Source of the DNA: CAZKRU01 sp964555235
Lineage (GTDB): Bacteria; Verrucomicrobiota; Verrucomicrobiia; Methylacidiphilales; CAMAQI01
Direction of reading: 5' to 3'
Assembly: GCA_964555235.1 (NCBI GenBank)
Contig: CAZKRU010000088.1
Location: 1 to 16,423, forward strand
DNA: 16,423 bases
Both the position numbers and the translations under genes were made by a program. The notes beneath the pieces were generated by a model. It ran no database searches. It saw only the letters and a list, made by a program, of their open reading frames with translations, and had not been told where the DNA came from. Shown piece after piece: positions 1 through 8,227 of this stretch (position 1 is its first letter; each line of letters begins with the position of its first letter).

Positions 1-11
1 TTTTTATGAGG

Positions 12-46
12 CAAATTTTGAAATAGAGGGGCTATTGCAAAATTTG
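12..46. repeat. Inverted repeat, 15-bp arms with one mismatch and a 5-base loop
   Basis: The left arm CAAATTTTGAAATAG (12-26) pairs with the right arm CTATTGCAAAATTTG (32-46), with a single mismatch, around the loop AGGGG. The outer nine base pairs are perfect. Flanks on either strand lack a T-run, so a simple terminator reading is weak. It could be part of a REP/MITE-type element together with the neighbouring repeats, or a transcript-end stabiliser. The role is not known. Confidence 0.7.
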
Positions 47-56
47 GGTTTAATTT

Positions 57-129
57 GGAACTCAAGAAATCAGGAAAAGAGACGCCATTTTCTCGGGGGG
101 GAGGCTCACTTCCTGAGTTTCTGAGTTCC
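57..129. repeat. Long inverted repeat, about 20-bp arms with two single-base bulges
   Basis: The left arm at 57-76 (GGAACTCAAGAAATCAGGAA) is almost the reverse complement of the right arm at 110-129 (TTCCTGAGTTTCTGAGTTCC). They differ by one inserted base on each side, so 19 positions pair. The 33-base loop has its own small GAGA/TCTC stem and a run of seven G. Size and symmetry suggest a mobile-element remnant or an intergenic repeat family. One window cannot show whether it recurs in the genome. Confidence 0.7.
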
Positions 130-208
130 AGATTCAACCCAGCATTCGGGGTTCAACCATACGCGGCTACCGTTTTTGTCAACTTGCTATAATCAATCGT
201 GCGCGAGC

Positions 209-263
209 CCTCCCTCCTGCACGAGGCCCAATCCTATCGCGAATGGGGCTCGGAGGAGGGAGG
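209..263. repeat. Inverted repeat downstream of the sulfatase gene, possible transcript-end hairpin
   Basis: A perfect 10-bp outer arm, CCTCCCTCCT (209-218) against AGGAGGGAGG (254-263), encloses a second imperfect stem, CGAGGCCCAAT (222-232) with AATGGGGCTCG, around a short loop. It sits about 45 bases past the sulfatase stop codon on the minus strand. A folded RNA there could protect or end the message, but no T-tract follows, so Rho-independent termination is doubtful. Confidence 0.6.
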
Positions 264-307
264 AAGTGATGGTGACACGCTCGAATGGTTTGTAGTAGTC
301 AGCAGGG

Positions 308-2803
308 TTAGTGGCTCGCGGGAGCGGCGGGATGTGTATCGAGGACTTGCTGCAGGAGCTGGCGCGCCGCGATGACGGCCGGGTCGGCGCTGTTCGCAGG
401 GACGGGGATTTCATCATACGGAGCATTAATCAGATCGAACATTTCGCCATGGTTGGTGAGTTTATAACGGGCTTCGCGGGCAAATGAGTCGCCATTGAGT
501 TCCACATAGACCCATTCACGTGGAGTGCCTGTTTGACCCTTGAGCTGGGGAGCGAAGCTTTTTCCGTCAAGCGTCACATTCGCAGGCAGCGTCGCTCCAG
601 CCAATTCCGCCAAGGTCACGAAGACATCGGTGGAATCTACCAGGTCACGACTGACAACACCCGTCGGGGTGGTTCCTGGCCAGTTGGCGATAAATGGCAC
701 GTGGGCACCGCCCTCGTTCACCTCGCCTTTTTTGCCAAAGATTTTCTTGCCGCCAACCATGGGCTGAGGCCCCCCTGAACCGTTGTCGCCAATAAACAGG
801 ATCACCGTCTTCTGCCGCAGATTCAGCTGCTCCAGTTTACTCACGAGCTGGCCAACAAGCTTGTCCATGTAGTTCAGGTTGTCTTGTCTAATCACACCAC
901 CCGCCGCTCCGGGTGCGCTGTCGGGCGTTTTCTCGAGGAGTCTGTGCATATGCAACATCGGATAGTAGATAAAAAACGGCTCGTCTTTATGACGGGTCAT
1001 GAAATCCGTGACAAACTGGTGCATTGTGTCGGGCGTGTACTCGCCTACCACAGGGAGCACCGGTTGACCATTGATCGTATTGGGGGTGCTGCCATCGGGC
1101 CAATATCGGTTAGCCATGGCAACTTCCAGCGATTCATCGAAATCCCATAAGTGAGGTCCGAAGTTGGAGTGCTGGCCCCATTTACCCGCGCTCATGGTCA
1201 CATAGCCCGCGGTTTTCAACACTTTCGATATCATGACTTCCTTGCCTGGCTCGAGTCCTGTCTGGGTTGTATTGTTGTAGTTACATCCCGTTCGGAACGG
1301 GTAACGCCCCGTCAGCACTTGGGCACGAGAGGGACCGCAGACCGGCGCGACGTAGCCGAGCTCAAATCGGATGCCGCCGCCGGCCAGCGCATCAAGATGG
1401 GGTGTCGGATGGGCCGCTCCATAACAGCTGAGCATGTCCAGGCCGAGATCATCAGTGAAGATGACGATGAAGTTCGGTTTCTCGCTGCCACCGCCAGTCG
1501 TCGTCGTGCCGGCGCCTTGGATTTGGAAGTTATATGGGTTCTCGTTGGCATCGTTGTTGTCGAAGCTCAGGTTGGCCGTGCGCACTCCCGAAGCGCTCGG
1601 GTCAAACTTCACGCTGAAGGTGGTACTCCCTCCGGCGGCTACCGAACCCGCAGGCTGGGCAGTTACCACGAAGTCGGTCGCATTGGAGCCGGTGATGGTC
1701 ACCGAATTAAAGGTGAGTGTCGCGGTGCCGGTGTTCCAGATCGTGTAAGTATGGGTCACCGAGCCGCTGGTCACAGCCACACTGCCGAAGTCGGTTTTGT
1801 CTGCTGTCTGTGGCGTGGTATCGCCGTCGACAATCTCTACTCCGTTGCCTTCTACTTTGGCTTCCGGACCGCCTCCGCCAGTCGTCGTCGTGCCGGCGCC
1901 TTGGATTTGGAAGTTATACGGGTTCTCGTTTGCATCGTTGTTGTCGAAGCTCAGGCTGGCCGTGCGTACGCCCGAAGCGCTCGGATCAAACTTTACGTCG
2001 AAGGTAGCGCTCCCTCCGGCGGCTACCGGGCCCACAGGCTGGGCGGTTACCACGAAGTCGGTCGCATTGGAGCCGGTAATGGTCACCGAATTAAGGGTGA
2101 GTGCTGCGGTGCCGGTGTTCCGGATCGTGTAAGTATGGGTCACCGAGCCACTGGTCAGATCCACACTGCCGAAGTCGGTCTTGTCTGCTGTCTGCGGCGT
2201 GGTGTCGCCATCGTTAATCTTTACTGCATTGCCTTCTACTTTGACTTCCGGACCGCTTGCGGATCCTTCTTCTAACGTCAGAGTGATCGTGTCGATAGCG
2301 ATAACGTACCCGGAGCTGGCGGCGTTTTTTCCGGTGACGGTAATTTTAAATGGTTTGGGGCCTGTTGTTCCAAAATTCTTGGTTCCTAGATCGACCTCAA
2401 CAAAACTTAATGACGATGCATAGAGATCGATGGGTGAACCTTGATTGGATCCTGAGGCATTCACTTGGCAAATTCCTCCATTACTCGACTTCACCACGCG
2501 AACTTTGACATTGTAAGTTCCGGCGACAGGAACATCCACGCCGCGATAATTCACATAATCGTTGATTGCATTGGACTCGAGATTGGTGAACTTGCCACCG
2601 CTGGCGGATGCGTTCGTTACAATGGCGTGCACCTCGCCTGAACTGGCTGCGACCGTACAATTTTCCGTTTCATACACCGTTTGAGCGAGGAGGCCTGCAG
2701 GCAATAACAGACATGCGAAAAGAATAATGGCGGTTGTCAGCAATACTCGACCGAGAAAGGCCGGGCGCATGATTTTCAAAGACGGCACGATGGTTTTTGT
2801 CAT
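308..2803 (-). CDS. Exported multidomain sulfatase (S1 family) with CBM-like domain and two choice-of-anchor-D-like repeats
   Basis: An 831-residue secreted sulfatase, expected to hydrolyse a sulfate ester on a glycan. Residues 1-40 form a signal peptide ending LLPAGLLA, with likely cleavage before Q41. C31 makes a poor lipobox. Residues about 41-180 resemble a CBM6/35- or malectin-like beta-sandwich (YETEN start, NDYVNYRG, AGTYNVKVRV). Residues 183-310 and 311-438 are two near-identical 128-residue repeats of the Hydin/ASPM choice-of-anchor-D type. The sulfatase domain starts at K442 with TDDLG (D451, D452 metal ligands). It carries the modification motif CGPSR with C489 as the formylglycine precursor and R493, AGKWGQH, GDNG (D673, N674) and a K691/K692...EGGAHVP segment. 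All core catalytic motifs are present, so it should be active if a formylglycine-generating enzyme is encoded elsewhere; none is in this window. The domain is about 390 residues, short for the family. The start at 2803 lacks a clear ribosome site, and M12 is an alternative. A LacI gene lies 102 bases or so upstream on the same strand. The substrate cannot be read from the sequence. Confidence 0.93.
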   Translation of the reverse strand: MTKTIVPSLKIMRPAFLGRVLLTTAIILFACLLLPAGLLAQTVYETENCTVAASSGEVHAIVTNASASGGKFTNLESNAINDYVNYRGVDVPVAGTYNVKVRVVKSSNGGICQVNASGSNQGSPIDLYASSLSFVEVDLGTKNFGTTGPKPFKITVTGKNAASSGYVIAIDTITLTLEEGSASGPEVKVEGNAVKINDGDTTPQTADKTDFGSVDLTSGSVTHTYTIRNTGTAALTLNSVTITGSNATDFVVTAQPVGPVAAGGSATFDVKFDPSASGVRTASLSFDNNDANENPYNFQIQGAGTTTTGGGGPEAKVEGNGVEIVDGDTTPQTADKTDFGSVAVTSGSVTHTYTIWNTGTATLTFNSVTITGSNATDFVVTAQPAGSVAAGGSTTFSVKFDPSASGVRTANLSFDNNDANENPYNFQIQGAGTTTTGGGSEKPNFIVIFTDDLGLDMLSCYGAAHPTPHLDALAGGGIRFELGYVAPVCGPSRAQVLTGRYPFRTGCNYNNTTQTGLEPGKEVMISKVLKTAGYVTMSAGKWGQHSNFGPHLWDFDESLEVAMANRYWPDGSTPNTINGQPVLPVVGEYTPDTMHQFVTDFMTRHKDEPFFIYYPMLHMHRLLEKTPDSAPGAAGGVIRQDNLNYMDKLVGQLVSKLEQLNLRQKTVILFIGDNGSGGPQPMVGGKKIFGKKGEVNEGGAHVPFIANWPGTTPTGVVSRDLVDSTDVFVTLAELAGATLPANVTLDGKSFAPQLKGQTGTPREWVYVELNGDSFAREARYKLTNHGEMFDLINAPYDEIPVPANSADPAVIAARQLLQQVLDTHPAAPASH
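1491..2258 (-). repeat. Two tandem 384-bp in-frame repeats inside the sulfatase gene
   Basis: Units 1491-1874 and 1875-2258 are exactly 384 bases (128 codons) each and nearly identical in DNA. I count roughly 14 differing residues out of 128 between the encoded repeats. Each unit encodes one beta-sandwich domain (motifs DFGSV, THTYTI.NTGTA, SNATDFVVTAQP, VKFDPSASG, SLSFDNND) plus a Thr/Gly-rich linker (GTTTTGGG). This is a recent duplication that could expand or contract by recombination. Its spacing also produces a long open frame on the opposite strand (1151-2275) that is not a gene. Confidence 0.9.
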
Positions 2804-2905
2804 CTTGCAAGAATGCGATAAGTCCCGTTTACCGTCGACCTCGGTGATTGCGCGAGTATTTGCGGACAGCCGTTATCGAGGCTTTTTGACGTTTGTATTC
2901 TTGTG

Positions 2906-3949
2906 TCAGAGGCTGGGCACAGTCGTTTCGCCTTGGTGCCAGTCGCCCGTTACCAGGGTAATAATGTGCTCGTTGATCGGACCGCGCTCACGGCGCATCA
3001 TGTGGGCTAAAACGACATCGACGGCCGTGCGTCCAACGACCTCAAGATTTTGATCGATGCCGGAACAATTTGCATGCGCGCGCGGGTCGGTGCTACTACG
3101 AATGTTAAGCACGAACCAATCCAGAGGCTTTCCTGAGAAGCTGTATTTTGTGCGAATGTCCCGGATCCCTGGCACTGCTCCATAGCTGATGAGCACCTCC
3201 GGTCGCGTTTTTTTCAGGAGCGAGTGAAGTAAATCGACCGAGGTTGTCTCCTCCTTGAAGATAGAGGAGAGCGGCTCGATGCCGGCGCGTCGGCATTCGC
3301 CGAAGTAGGCGTCGCTCCATTGGTGACCGACCCGTTCATCTTGCCAGTCGTTTAACCACAAGGCGATGCGTCGATATCCCCGCAACATCAGGCCTCGCAT
3401 AGCCATCACCATTGAGAGATACGGGGAGTGTGCAACGCGCGCGAGGGACGGACTCTGTAGTGAATACCCGATGGCGCAGCACGAAAAAGCGTTCCAATCG
3501 AAATCCTGGAAGTGGAGCGCGGTTGTATAGGGCGAATCCTGCACGATCACGCCCGGCACCCCACGCGCCACTAGGATTTCGGAGAGACGCCGTGGATTCA
3601 TCTTTGGCGTTGATAGAGAAAATTCTTCAATCCGGTAGCCGAGTTCGGATGCTCGCGCGATTGCTGCAGGGAGATACTCGCCCTGCCCCCAACGGAGTTT
3701 TGGCTCATGTCCGCGAGGCCAATTGGTGATATAGCCGAGAACCGTTTGGTCGCCACGGCGCTGATTTTTGCGATAGGCGCAGAGCGCGGAGAGAAGGGGA
3801 TCTTTGCGGTAGCCCATCTCGTTCGCAAGGCGCTGAATGCGATCCCGCGTCGCCACAGAAATACTGGCGTCTCCTTGCAGGGCCTTGGAAACGGTGCCAA
3901 AATGTACGCCAGCGGCTTCTGCGATCTGCTTCAGGGTAACGGAACGCAT
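2906..3949 (-). CDS. LacI-family transcriptional regulator, probably local to the sulfatase
   Basis: A cytoplasmic DNA-binding regulator of about 347 residues. The N-terminus carries a LacI helix-turn-helix (VTLKQIAEAAGVHFGTVSKAL), then the hinge region GYRKDPLLSALCAYRKNQ and a periplasmic-binding-protein-like effector domain (residues about 60 to the end). The ligand is unknown, presumably a sugar. I chose the ATG at 3949 because LacI proteins usually begin just before VTL; an ATG at 3958 and a GTG at 3970 are in frame upstream, and none has a Shine-Dalgarno sequence. The sulfatase follows on the same strand with a short gap, so the two may be cotranscribed. The autotransporter diverges from it across about 360 bases. 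The hinge sequence is a style common in Opitutales LacI proteins, which supports the taxonomic guess (from memory). Confidence 0.92.
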   Translation of the reverse strand: MRSVTLKQIAEAAGVHFGTVSKALQGDASISVATRDRIQRLANEMGYRKDPLLSALCAYRKNQRRGDQTVLGYITNWPRGHEPKLRWGQGEYLPAAIARASELGYRIEEFSLSTPKMNPRRLSEILVARGVPGVIVQDSPYTTALHFQDFDWNAFSCCAIGYSLQSPSLARVAHSPYLSMVMAMRGLMLRGYRRIALWLNDWQDERVGHQWSDAYFGECRRAGIEPLSSIFKEETTSVDLLHSLLKKTRPEVLISYGAVPGIRDIRTKYSFSGKPLDWFVLNIRSSTDPRAHANCSGIDQNLEVVGRTAVDVVLAHMMRRERGPINEHIITLVTGDWHQGETTVPSL

Positions 3950-3970
3950 GATGTGCATGGATCTTGTCAC

Positions 3971-4307
3971 GAAGCCAATAAAAACCCAAGTGAAAAAAGG
4001 CGCGGGGGCGGAGAGAGTCGATTTCAGAGCTTTGCTTTTACTGATGGAATCGCAGCAACCTAAATTTTAATCCAATGGATCTGTCCGCCTCTGGTTTGAA
4101 ATGTGGTTAGGTGGATGTACCTACGAATTGATTGGGATGTGGCTTGTAACTTCAAGCTAGGAGTCTATAGTATTAAGGACCGATAGAGAGAAGTGGGCAA
4201 AAAAGAGGCCGACCGTTCTTACACGGGAAAACTTATTTTTGAAAAATGAACGCATTGATAACGATAAGTTCAGGGAGTTGGTTGGTTGGTTTTAGAATGC
4301 TTTGATC
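3971..4307. promoter_or_regulatory. Divergent intergenic region between the LacI gene and the autotransporter
   Basis: This gap must hold the promoters for the regulator (minus) and the autotransporter (plus). Two short inverted repeats share one geometry, five-base arms with a six-base spacer: TAGGT-6-ACCTA at 4108-4123 and GCTTG-6-CAAGC at 4142-4157, with centres 34 bases apart. A LacI-like half site, TTGATAACG, starts near 4256 without a good mirror half. TAGAAT at 4293-4298 could be a -10 element but lacks a -35. None of these is strong enough to name an operator. Confidence 0.3.
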
Positions 4308-7300
4308 ATGAACATGACAGGAATCAAGAGGCAACTCATTTGCTTTGCTTTACTCCTGCTGGGGTTTAACGCTCCCATCGATGCGGCTTCCGTGACTTGG
4401 AAGGCTACCGCCACGGATAGCCTCTGGTCGACGGGCGGAAATTGGACCGGAGGCGCTCCGGCGAATGGAGATGATGTTTCTTTAGATGTATCGGGAGCGA
4501 ATGATCCGACAAATCAGGATCTTGCGGCACTGACTTTGAATAGCATTACTCTCTTACCCAATGGAGGGCTTACGCTAACAACAGGGAATGCATTTACTCT
4601 CGCGAACGGCGGAAGTATTGTGAACAATTCGAATGGCACGCTCACGATTGGCTTAAGTATCGCTCTTTTAGGAGACGCAACATTGAATGCGTCAAGTACC
4701 GGAGGTCTACTCTTTAACAATGCGTCGATCATCTCGGGTTCTGGCAACATTACGATCCAGAGTCCTTCATCGGTGCAGACGATTACCTTAGTTGCGGTCA
4801 ATACATTTACGGGAAATTTACTTGTTAACGGGGGAACCCTGATCGTGGGTGCGGATGCACGGCTGGGGAATGCGGCGAATGATTTGGTTTTTGGTGGAGG
4901 AACGTTTCGAGCCAACGGTAACATTACCTTAGGGGCGGGGCGGGTGCTCAGTTTCTCGACGGGGAGTGGCAGTATTCAGGTCACGGGTGGAAATACGTTT
5001 CAGCTGACGACGGCAGGACAGCTCGCGGGAGGAAATACGATGACGTATATTGGATCACAAAATGTAACTCCGAGTACGATGATCATCACTGCGGCGAATG
5101 CCGGATTGACTGGAACCGTCGCCGTCAATGCAAACAACGTAACGGATATCCTTGATCTCCAAACATCCAACGCATTGGGTACTGCGGCAGTTACGATGAC
5201 AAAAGGAACGCTAAAATTAACGAATGATACGGCGACGACTTTTGGGAATAATACTACGGTAAATGCGGCTGCCTCAGGGGATGCCACAATTACCATTGAT
5301 CGGGCCACTGCAGGAGCCGGAATTAATCACACGATGGGGACGCTCTCCGTCGGCACCAATCCGTTGACGGTGAACAAAGGAGCGAATGTCACTTCAGGAA
5401 CCGCCGGGCTTATTTTTGGAGCGACGACGTTTACCGGTAATCCGACGTTTACGTTGACGGGAGCGAATATGACCCTGGGCAATCTTTCGACCGGCAACAC
5501 AAGTCGCACGGTCACGGTTGCGAATGGGAGCACCGGGCAGTTGCATTTTTCAGGAACCGTCACCCCGGGGAATGGAAATCAGTCGCTCGTTTTCGATAAT
5601 GCTGCAGCGGCACTGGCAGGCTCCACGACTTTTGATTCAGGCTCCACGTTTGTTTTTACGTTGGGAACGACGAGCGATAAAGTTCGGTTCTTTAATTACA
5701 GTAATGGCGAAGTCGTATTGAACAGTAATGCGATCACGATCAATCAAGGGGCGGGTTTTGCCGCGGGGAGTTTTACGCTTTTTGATTTTTTCAGTGATTC
5801 GGGGACTACGGCAACAGCTCATGGATTTACGAACGAACTCGGCGCCGTCACCATTGCGGGAGGGGGATTTTCAGGGGCCTTGGTTTACAATGCAAACACG
5901 ATCAGTCTGACGGTAAGTTCGTCGGCGAACAATTTAGATCTTGCTCCAGACGCCACGGCGTACGGGGGAGTCAGCACCATTACGCAGACCGGAACGGGAT
6001 CACAAACGCTCATTGGGACAAACACCTCGACAGGGACAGCGACGGTTAACTCAGGAACGCTCACCATTGGAACGTCCGCCGGCGGGAACTGGGCGGGAAG
6101 CGTGGTGGCGAACGGAGGGATCTTAAAAGGAAGAGGAACGATCACCGGAAACGTTACGATTAATAGCGGAGCGACCTACAGTCCCGGAAACTCTCCGGGG
6201 ATTCAAGTAGTAGCGGGAAATCTCACCATCAATCCCGGAGGCTCGCTTCTGATTGAAATCGATGGAGCGACCGCTGGAAACGGAAGTGGATTTCATGATC
6301 AAACACAAGTGAGCGGAACTGCTGCCATCAATGGGGGAACCTTGCAAGGGTTCACGATCTTCTCGGGATCGAATAACTTCGTTCCTCAATTTGGAACGAA
6401 AGTCACCTTTCTGACGGCCTCCTCGGTGACAGGCTCGTTTCAGTCGTATGACTTTTCAGGCAATGGCAACGGAGTGAGCTGGATGCCGGAGTATCGGAAC
6501 ACGGAAGTGAATCTCTTCGCAGTTCCTGCAGATTTTGGAAATGTCTCCGGATTCAATTCAAACCAGAACTCCGTCGGTCGAGCCTTGCAAAGTTTTCGTC
6601 CGGCAGCGATTGATGCCAGAACGGTAGCAGGAAGTTCGGGAGTCACCGCAACGAGTGATGTCGGAAAGATCTTCAATGGATTGATGCGGCAAGACAACAG
6701 CGGATTAAAGACGGCCTACGATCAATTGAGTCCTGAAAAGTTAACGGCGATGAGTGCGACGGTGAAACAGTTCGGAAGCATCAGTAACAGCGGAACAAAC
6801 CAAAGACTAAGTCAGATCCGATGGGGAGATCGAGGAGTCAGTCTGAATGGAATCACCCTTCAAACGCTCGATGGAGATTATGAAAATGAACTGCTCGCCG
6901 TCGAAAAGGGAGCAATCCTGATCCCGAAGAAGAAGTTTTCAGGAAAGACCGGATTCTTTGTGAATACGACCGGGAGCTACTCGGATGTCGATTCGGATGA
7001 AAGAAGGATCGGGTATGAGAACCGATTGGGAGGAATCACGGCAGGGATTGATCAGGAACTAACGAAAGAAGTAACGGCCGGGTTCTTTGCAGGTCAAGGG
7101 TACGCCGACACGAAACTTGGAGGGGGCGGAGGATCGGTGGAGGCAAATTCCGGAAGAATCGGAATCTACGGAGGATACCACAAGAACGGATACTATCTGA
7201 ACGGAAGTCTCGGAGCAGGAACAACGAGCTTTGATACGAAACGAAACATTGGATTTATCGGAGAGACCGCCTCAGGCTCAACGCAAGGCTATGATTTATC

Positions 7301-7760
7301 AGGACAAATCGTCGGAGGCGTTGATTTTCAGACGGATGAATGGGTCTGGGGTCCGATCGCAAAGCTCGATTACGGCTATCAATGGATTGAGAAATACAAT
7401 GAGCGAGGATCGGCTGCGCGATTGAATCTTGATAGCCAAGCCGGAGCCTCAGCAGAGACGGGAGCGGGAATGAGAGTGAGTCGCCCGTTTAACTACAATG
7501 GCTGGAAATGGATTCCGGAGTTAAGACTGATGGGATCACACCAGTGGGAAAAACCGAACGACATTCGCGCACAGTTTGCGGCAGGAGGCGATGCCTTTAC
7601 GGTGCATCCGGAAGGAGCCGGCCAAGAGATGATCATCCCGGGAGCAGGCCTTCAACTCAGATTTAGCGAAACGACAACACTGAACTTTGGTTATGAAGCC
7701 CGCGTGAACTTGGAGTCCTGCTCCCATCAGTTGGATTTGGGAGTGATGACGAAGTTTTGA
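4308..7760 (+). CDS. Large type V autotransporter with beta-strand repeat passenger and C-terminal beta-barrel
   Basis: About 1150 residues. A signal peptide (M1 to about 26, core LICFALLLLGF, ending APIDA) targets it to the periplasm. The passenger, roughly residues 27-860, is very rich in Gly, Thr, Asn and Ser, as expected for a right-handed beta-helix. PATR-like autotransporter-associated repeats are visible near 165-187 (NTFTGNLLVNGGTLIVGADARLGN split over two strands) and near 560-590 (GTATVNSGTLTIG). A YSPGNSPG motif near residue 625 is typical of these proteins. The C-terminal region from about residue 870 alternates aromatic and glycine-rich strands (AGFFAGQGYAD, GIYGGYHKNGYYLNGSLGAG, WVWGPIAKLDYGYQW) and ends in F, consistent with a PF03797-type outer-membrane barrel. 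No protease or lipase motif is seen in the passenger, so adhesion or surface display is a guess. An upstream TTG at 4302 and an ATG at 4314 are alternative starts; none has a Shine-Dalgarno sequence. In the barrel part glycine is mostly GGA, more so than in the passenger. Confidence 0.92.
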   Translation: MNMTGIKRQLICFALLLLGFNAPIDAASVTWKATATDSLWSTGGNWTGGAPANGDDVSLDVSGANDPTNQDLAALTLNSITLLPNGGLTLTTGNAFTLANGGSIVNNSNGTLTIGLSIALLGDATLNASSTGGLLFNNASIISGSGNITIQSPSSVQTITLVAVNTFTGNLLVNGGTLIVGADARLGNAANDLVFGGGTFRANGNITLGAGRVLSFSTGSGSIQVTGGNTFQLTTAGQLAGGNTMTYIGSQNVTPSTMIITAANAGLTGTVAVNANNVTDILDLQTSNALGTAAVTMTKGTLKLTNDTATTFGNNTTVNAAASGDATITIDRATAGAGINHTMGTLSVGTNPLTVNKGANVTSGTAGLIFGATTFTGNPTFTLTGANMTLGNLSTGNTSRTVTVANGSTGQLHFSGTVTPGNGNQSLVFDNAAAALAGSTTFDSGSTFVFTLGTTSDKVRFFNYSNGEVVLNSNAITINQGAGFAAGSFTLFDFFSDSGTTATAHGFTNELGAVTIAGGGFSGALVYNANTISLTVSSSANNLDLAPDATAYGGVSTITQTGTGSQTLIGTNTSTGTATVNSGTLTIGTSAGGNWAGSVVANGGILKGRGTITGNVTINSGATYSPGNSPGIQVVAGNLTINPGGSLLIEIDGATAGNGSGFHDQTQVSGTAAINGGTLQGFTIFSGSNNFVPQFGTKVTFLTASSVTGSFQSYDFSGNGNGVSWMPEYRNTEVNLFAVPADFGNVSGFNSNQNSVGRALQSFRPAAIDARTVAGSSGVTATSDVGKIFNGLMRQDNSGLKTAYDQLSPEKLTAMSATVKQFGSISNSGTNQRLSQIRWGDRGVSLNGITLQTLDGDYENELLAVEKGAILIPKKKFSGKTGFFVNTTGSYSDVDSDERRIGYENRLGGITAGIDQELTKEVTAGFFAGQGYADTKLGGGGGSVEANSGRIGIYGGYHKNGYYLNGSLGAGTTSFDTKRNIGFIGETASGSTQGYDLSGQIVGGVDFQTDEWVWGPIAKLDYGYQWIEKYNERGSAARLNLDSQAGASAETGAGMRVSRPFNYNGWKWIPELRLMGSHQWEKPNDIRAQFAAGGDAFTVHPEGAGQEMIIPGAGLQLRFSETTTLNFGYEARVNLESCSHQLDLGVMTKF

Positions 7761-7899
7761 TGAGATCGCTTAGATATGGCTTGAGGAAGGCAAGGCCTAC
7801 GGCCCAAGTTCTTAAATATCAGAACAGGGCCAACGGAGACGAAAGAAAAAGCTCACTCATTGCAATGCACTAAGACTCTTAATCCAAAAACTCAACATT

Positions 7900-8019
7900 A
7901 TGGAAAGCAAAAATCATCCTCAAACTGAACGCCTTATCGTTGGTAATCCGAGGCGTTCTTTAATGAATTGGTTCTGCGTTTTTTTCATAATTTTAGAGCG
8001 TGGGGCCGACGAGTGGTGA
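7900..8019 (+). CDS. Possible small membrane peptide, 39 residues (doubtful)
   Basis: An ATG-initiated frame encodes 39 residues with charged ends and a hydrophobic centre (NWFCVFFIILERG). It lies in the gap after the autotransporter and covers the hairpin at 7927-7958. There is no ribosome binding site, no recognised family and no neighbour to support it. A chance open frame is the likelier explanation, since an overlapping terminator-like hairpin argues against coding use. Confidence 0.1.
   Translation: MESKNHPQTERLIVGNPRRSLMNWFCVFFIILERGADEW
7927..7958 (+). terminator. Terminator-like hairpin downstream of the autotransporter
   Basis: A perfect 8-bp stem, GAACGCCT (7927-7934) with AGGCGTTC (7951-7958), surrounds a 16-base loop and is followed by TTTAAT, with a longer T-run some 20 bases on. 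It lies 166 bases after the autotransporter stop. The long loop and short U-tract make it a weak intrinsic terminator. Confidence 0.35.
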
Positions 8020-8227
8020 GTGGTGGTATGTGATCCGCTTCAATTCGGTTGTCACCCGCTCTTAGGTAGAGAAAAAATACAGGAGGCGGGTAGTAAGTTT
8101 TTGTCATCTTGTTTTAAGAATCCGAAACGTGTGTTCGAGCCCCGATCGAGGTGCAAAGTTGCCGGATTCTGCCAATCAATAAAGAGAGTTGGATAACGGA
8201 ATATCTCATTTCTACAAGCTCCCGACA

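Larger units (their letters stand above)
1..307. other. Non-coding region downstream of the sulfatase, rich in inverted repeats
   Basis: I see no credible gene here. The stretch lies beyond the stop codon of the minus-strand sulfatase and contains three separate inverted repeats (12-46, 57-129, 209-263), annotated individually. TTCAACC also occurs twice about 20 bases apart (near 133 and 152). A TATAAT hexamer at 188-193 on the plus strand has no convincing -35 partner. None of the hairpins is followed by a T-run in the direction of sulfatase transcription, so none is a standard intrinsic terminator. Confidence 0.7.

Noticed and set aside
188..193. TATAAT on the plus strand near the window start
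   Set aside because: There is no -35 partner at 16-18 bases and no gene downstream on that strand until 4308.
1151..2275. A 374-codon open frame on the plus strand inside the sulfatase gene
   Set aside because: It runs antisense to a well-supported gene and repeats itself because of the 384-bp duplication. It has no recognisable domain or ribosome binding site.
2803..2812. TCTTGCAAGA palindrome at the sulfatase start
   Set aside because: Ten bases of symmetry across a start codon is short and lacks the LacI core; a chance palindrome is enough.
8130..8180. TTCGAGCCCC resembling a tRNA T-loop
   Set aside because: The five-base flanks do not pair into a T-stem, and no acceptor, D or anticodon arms can be drawn on either strand.
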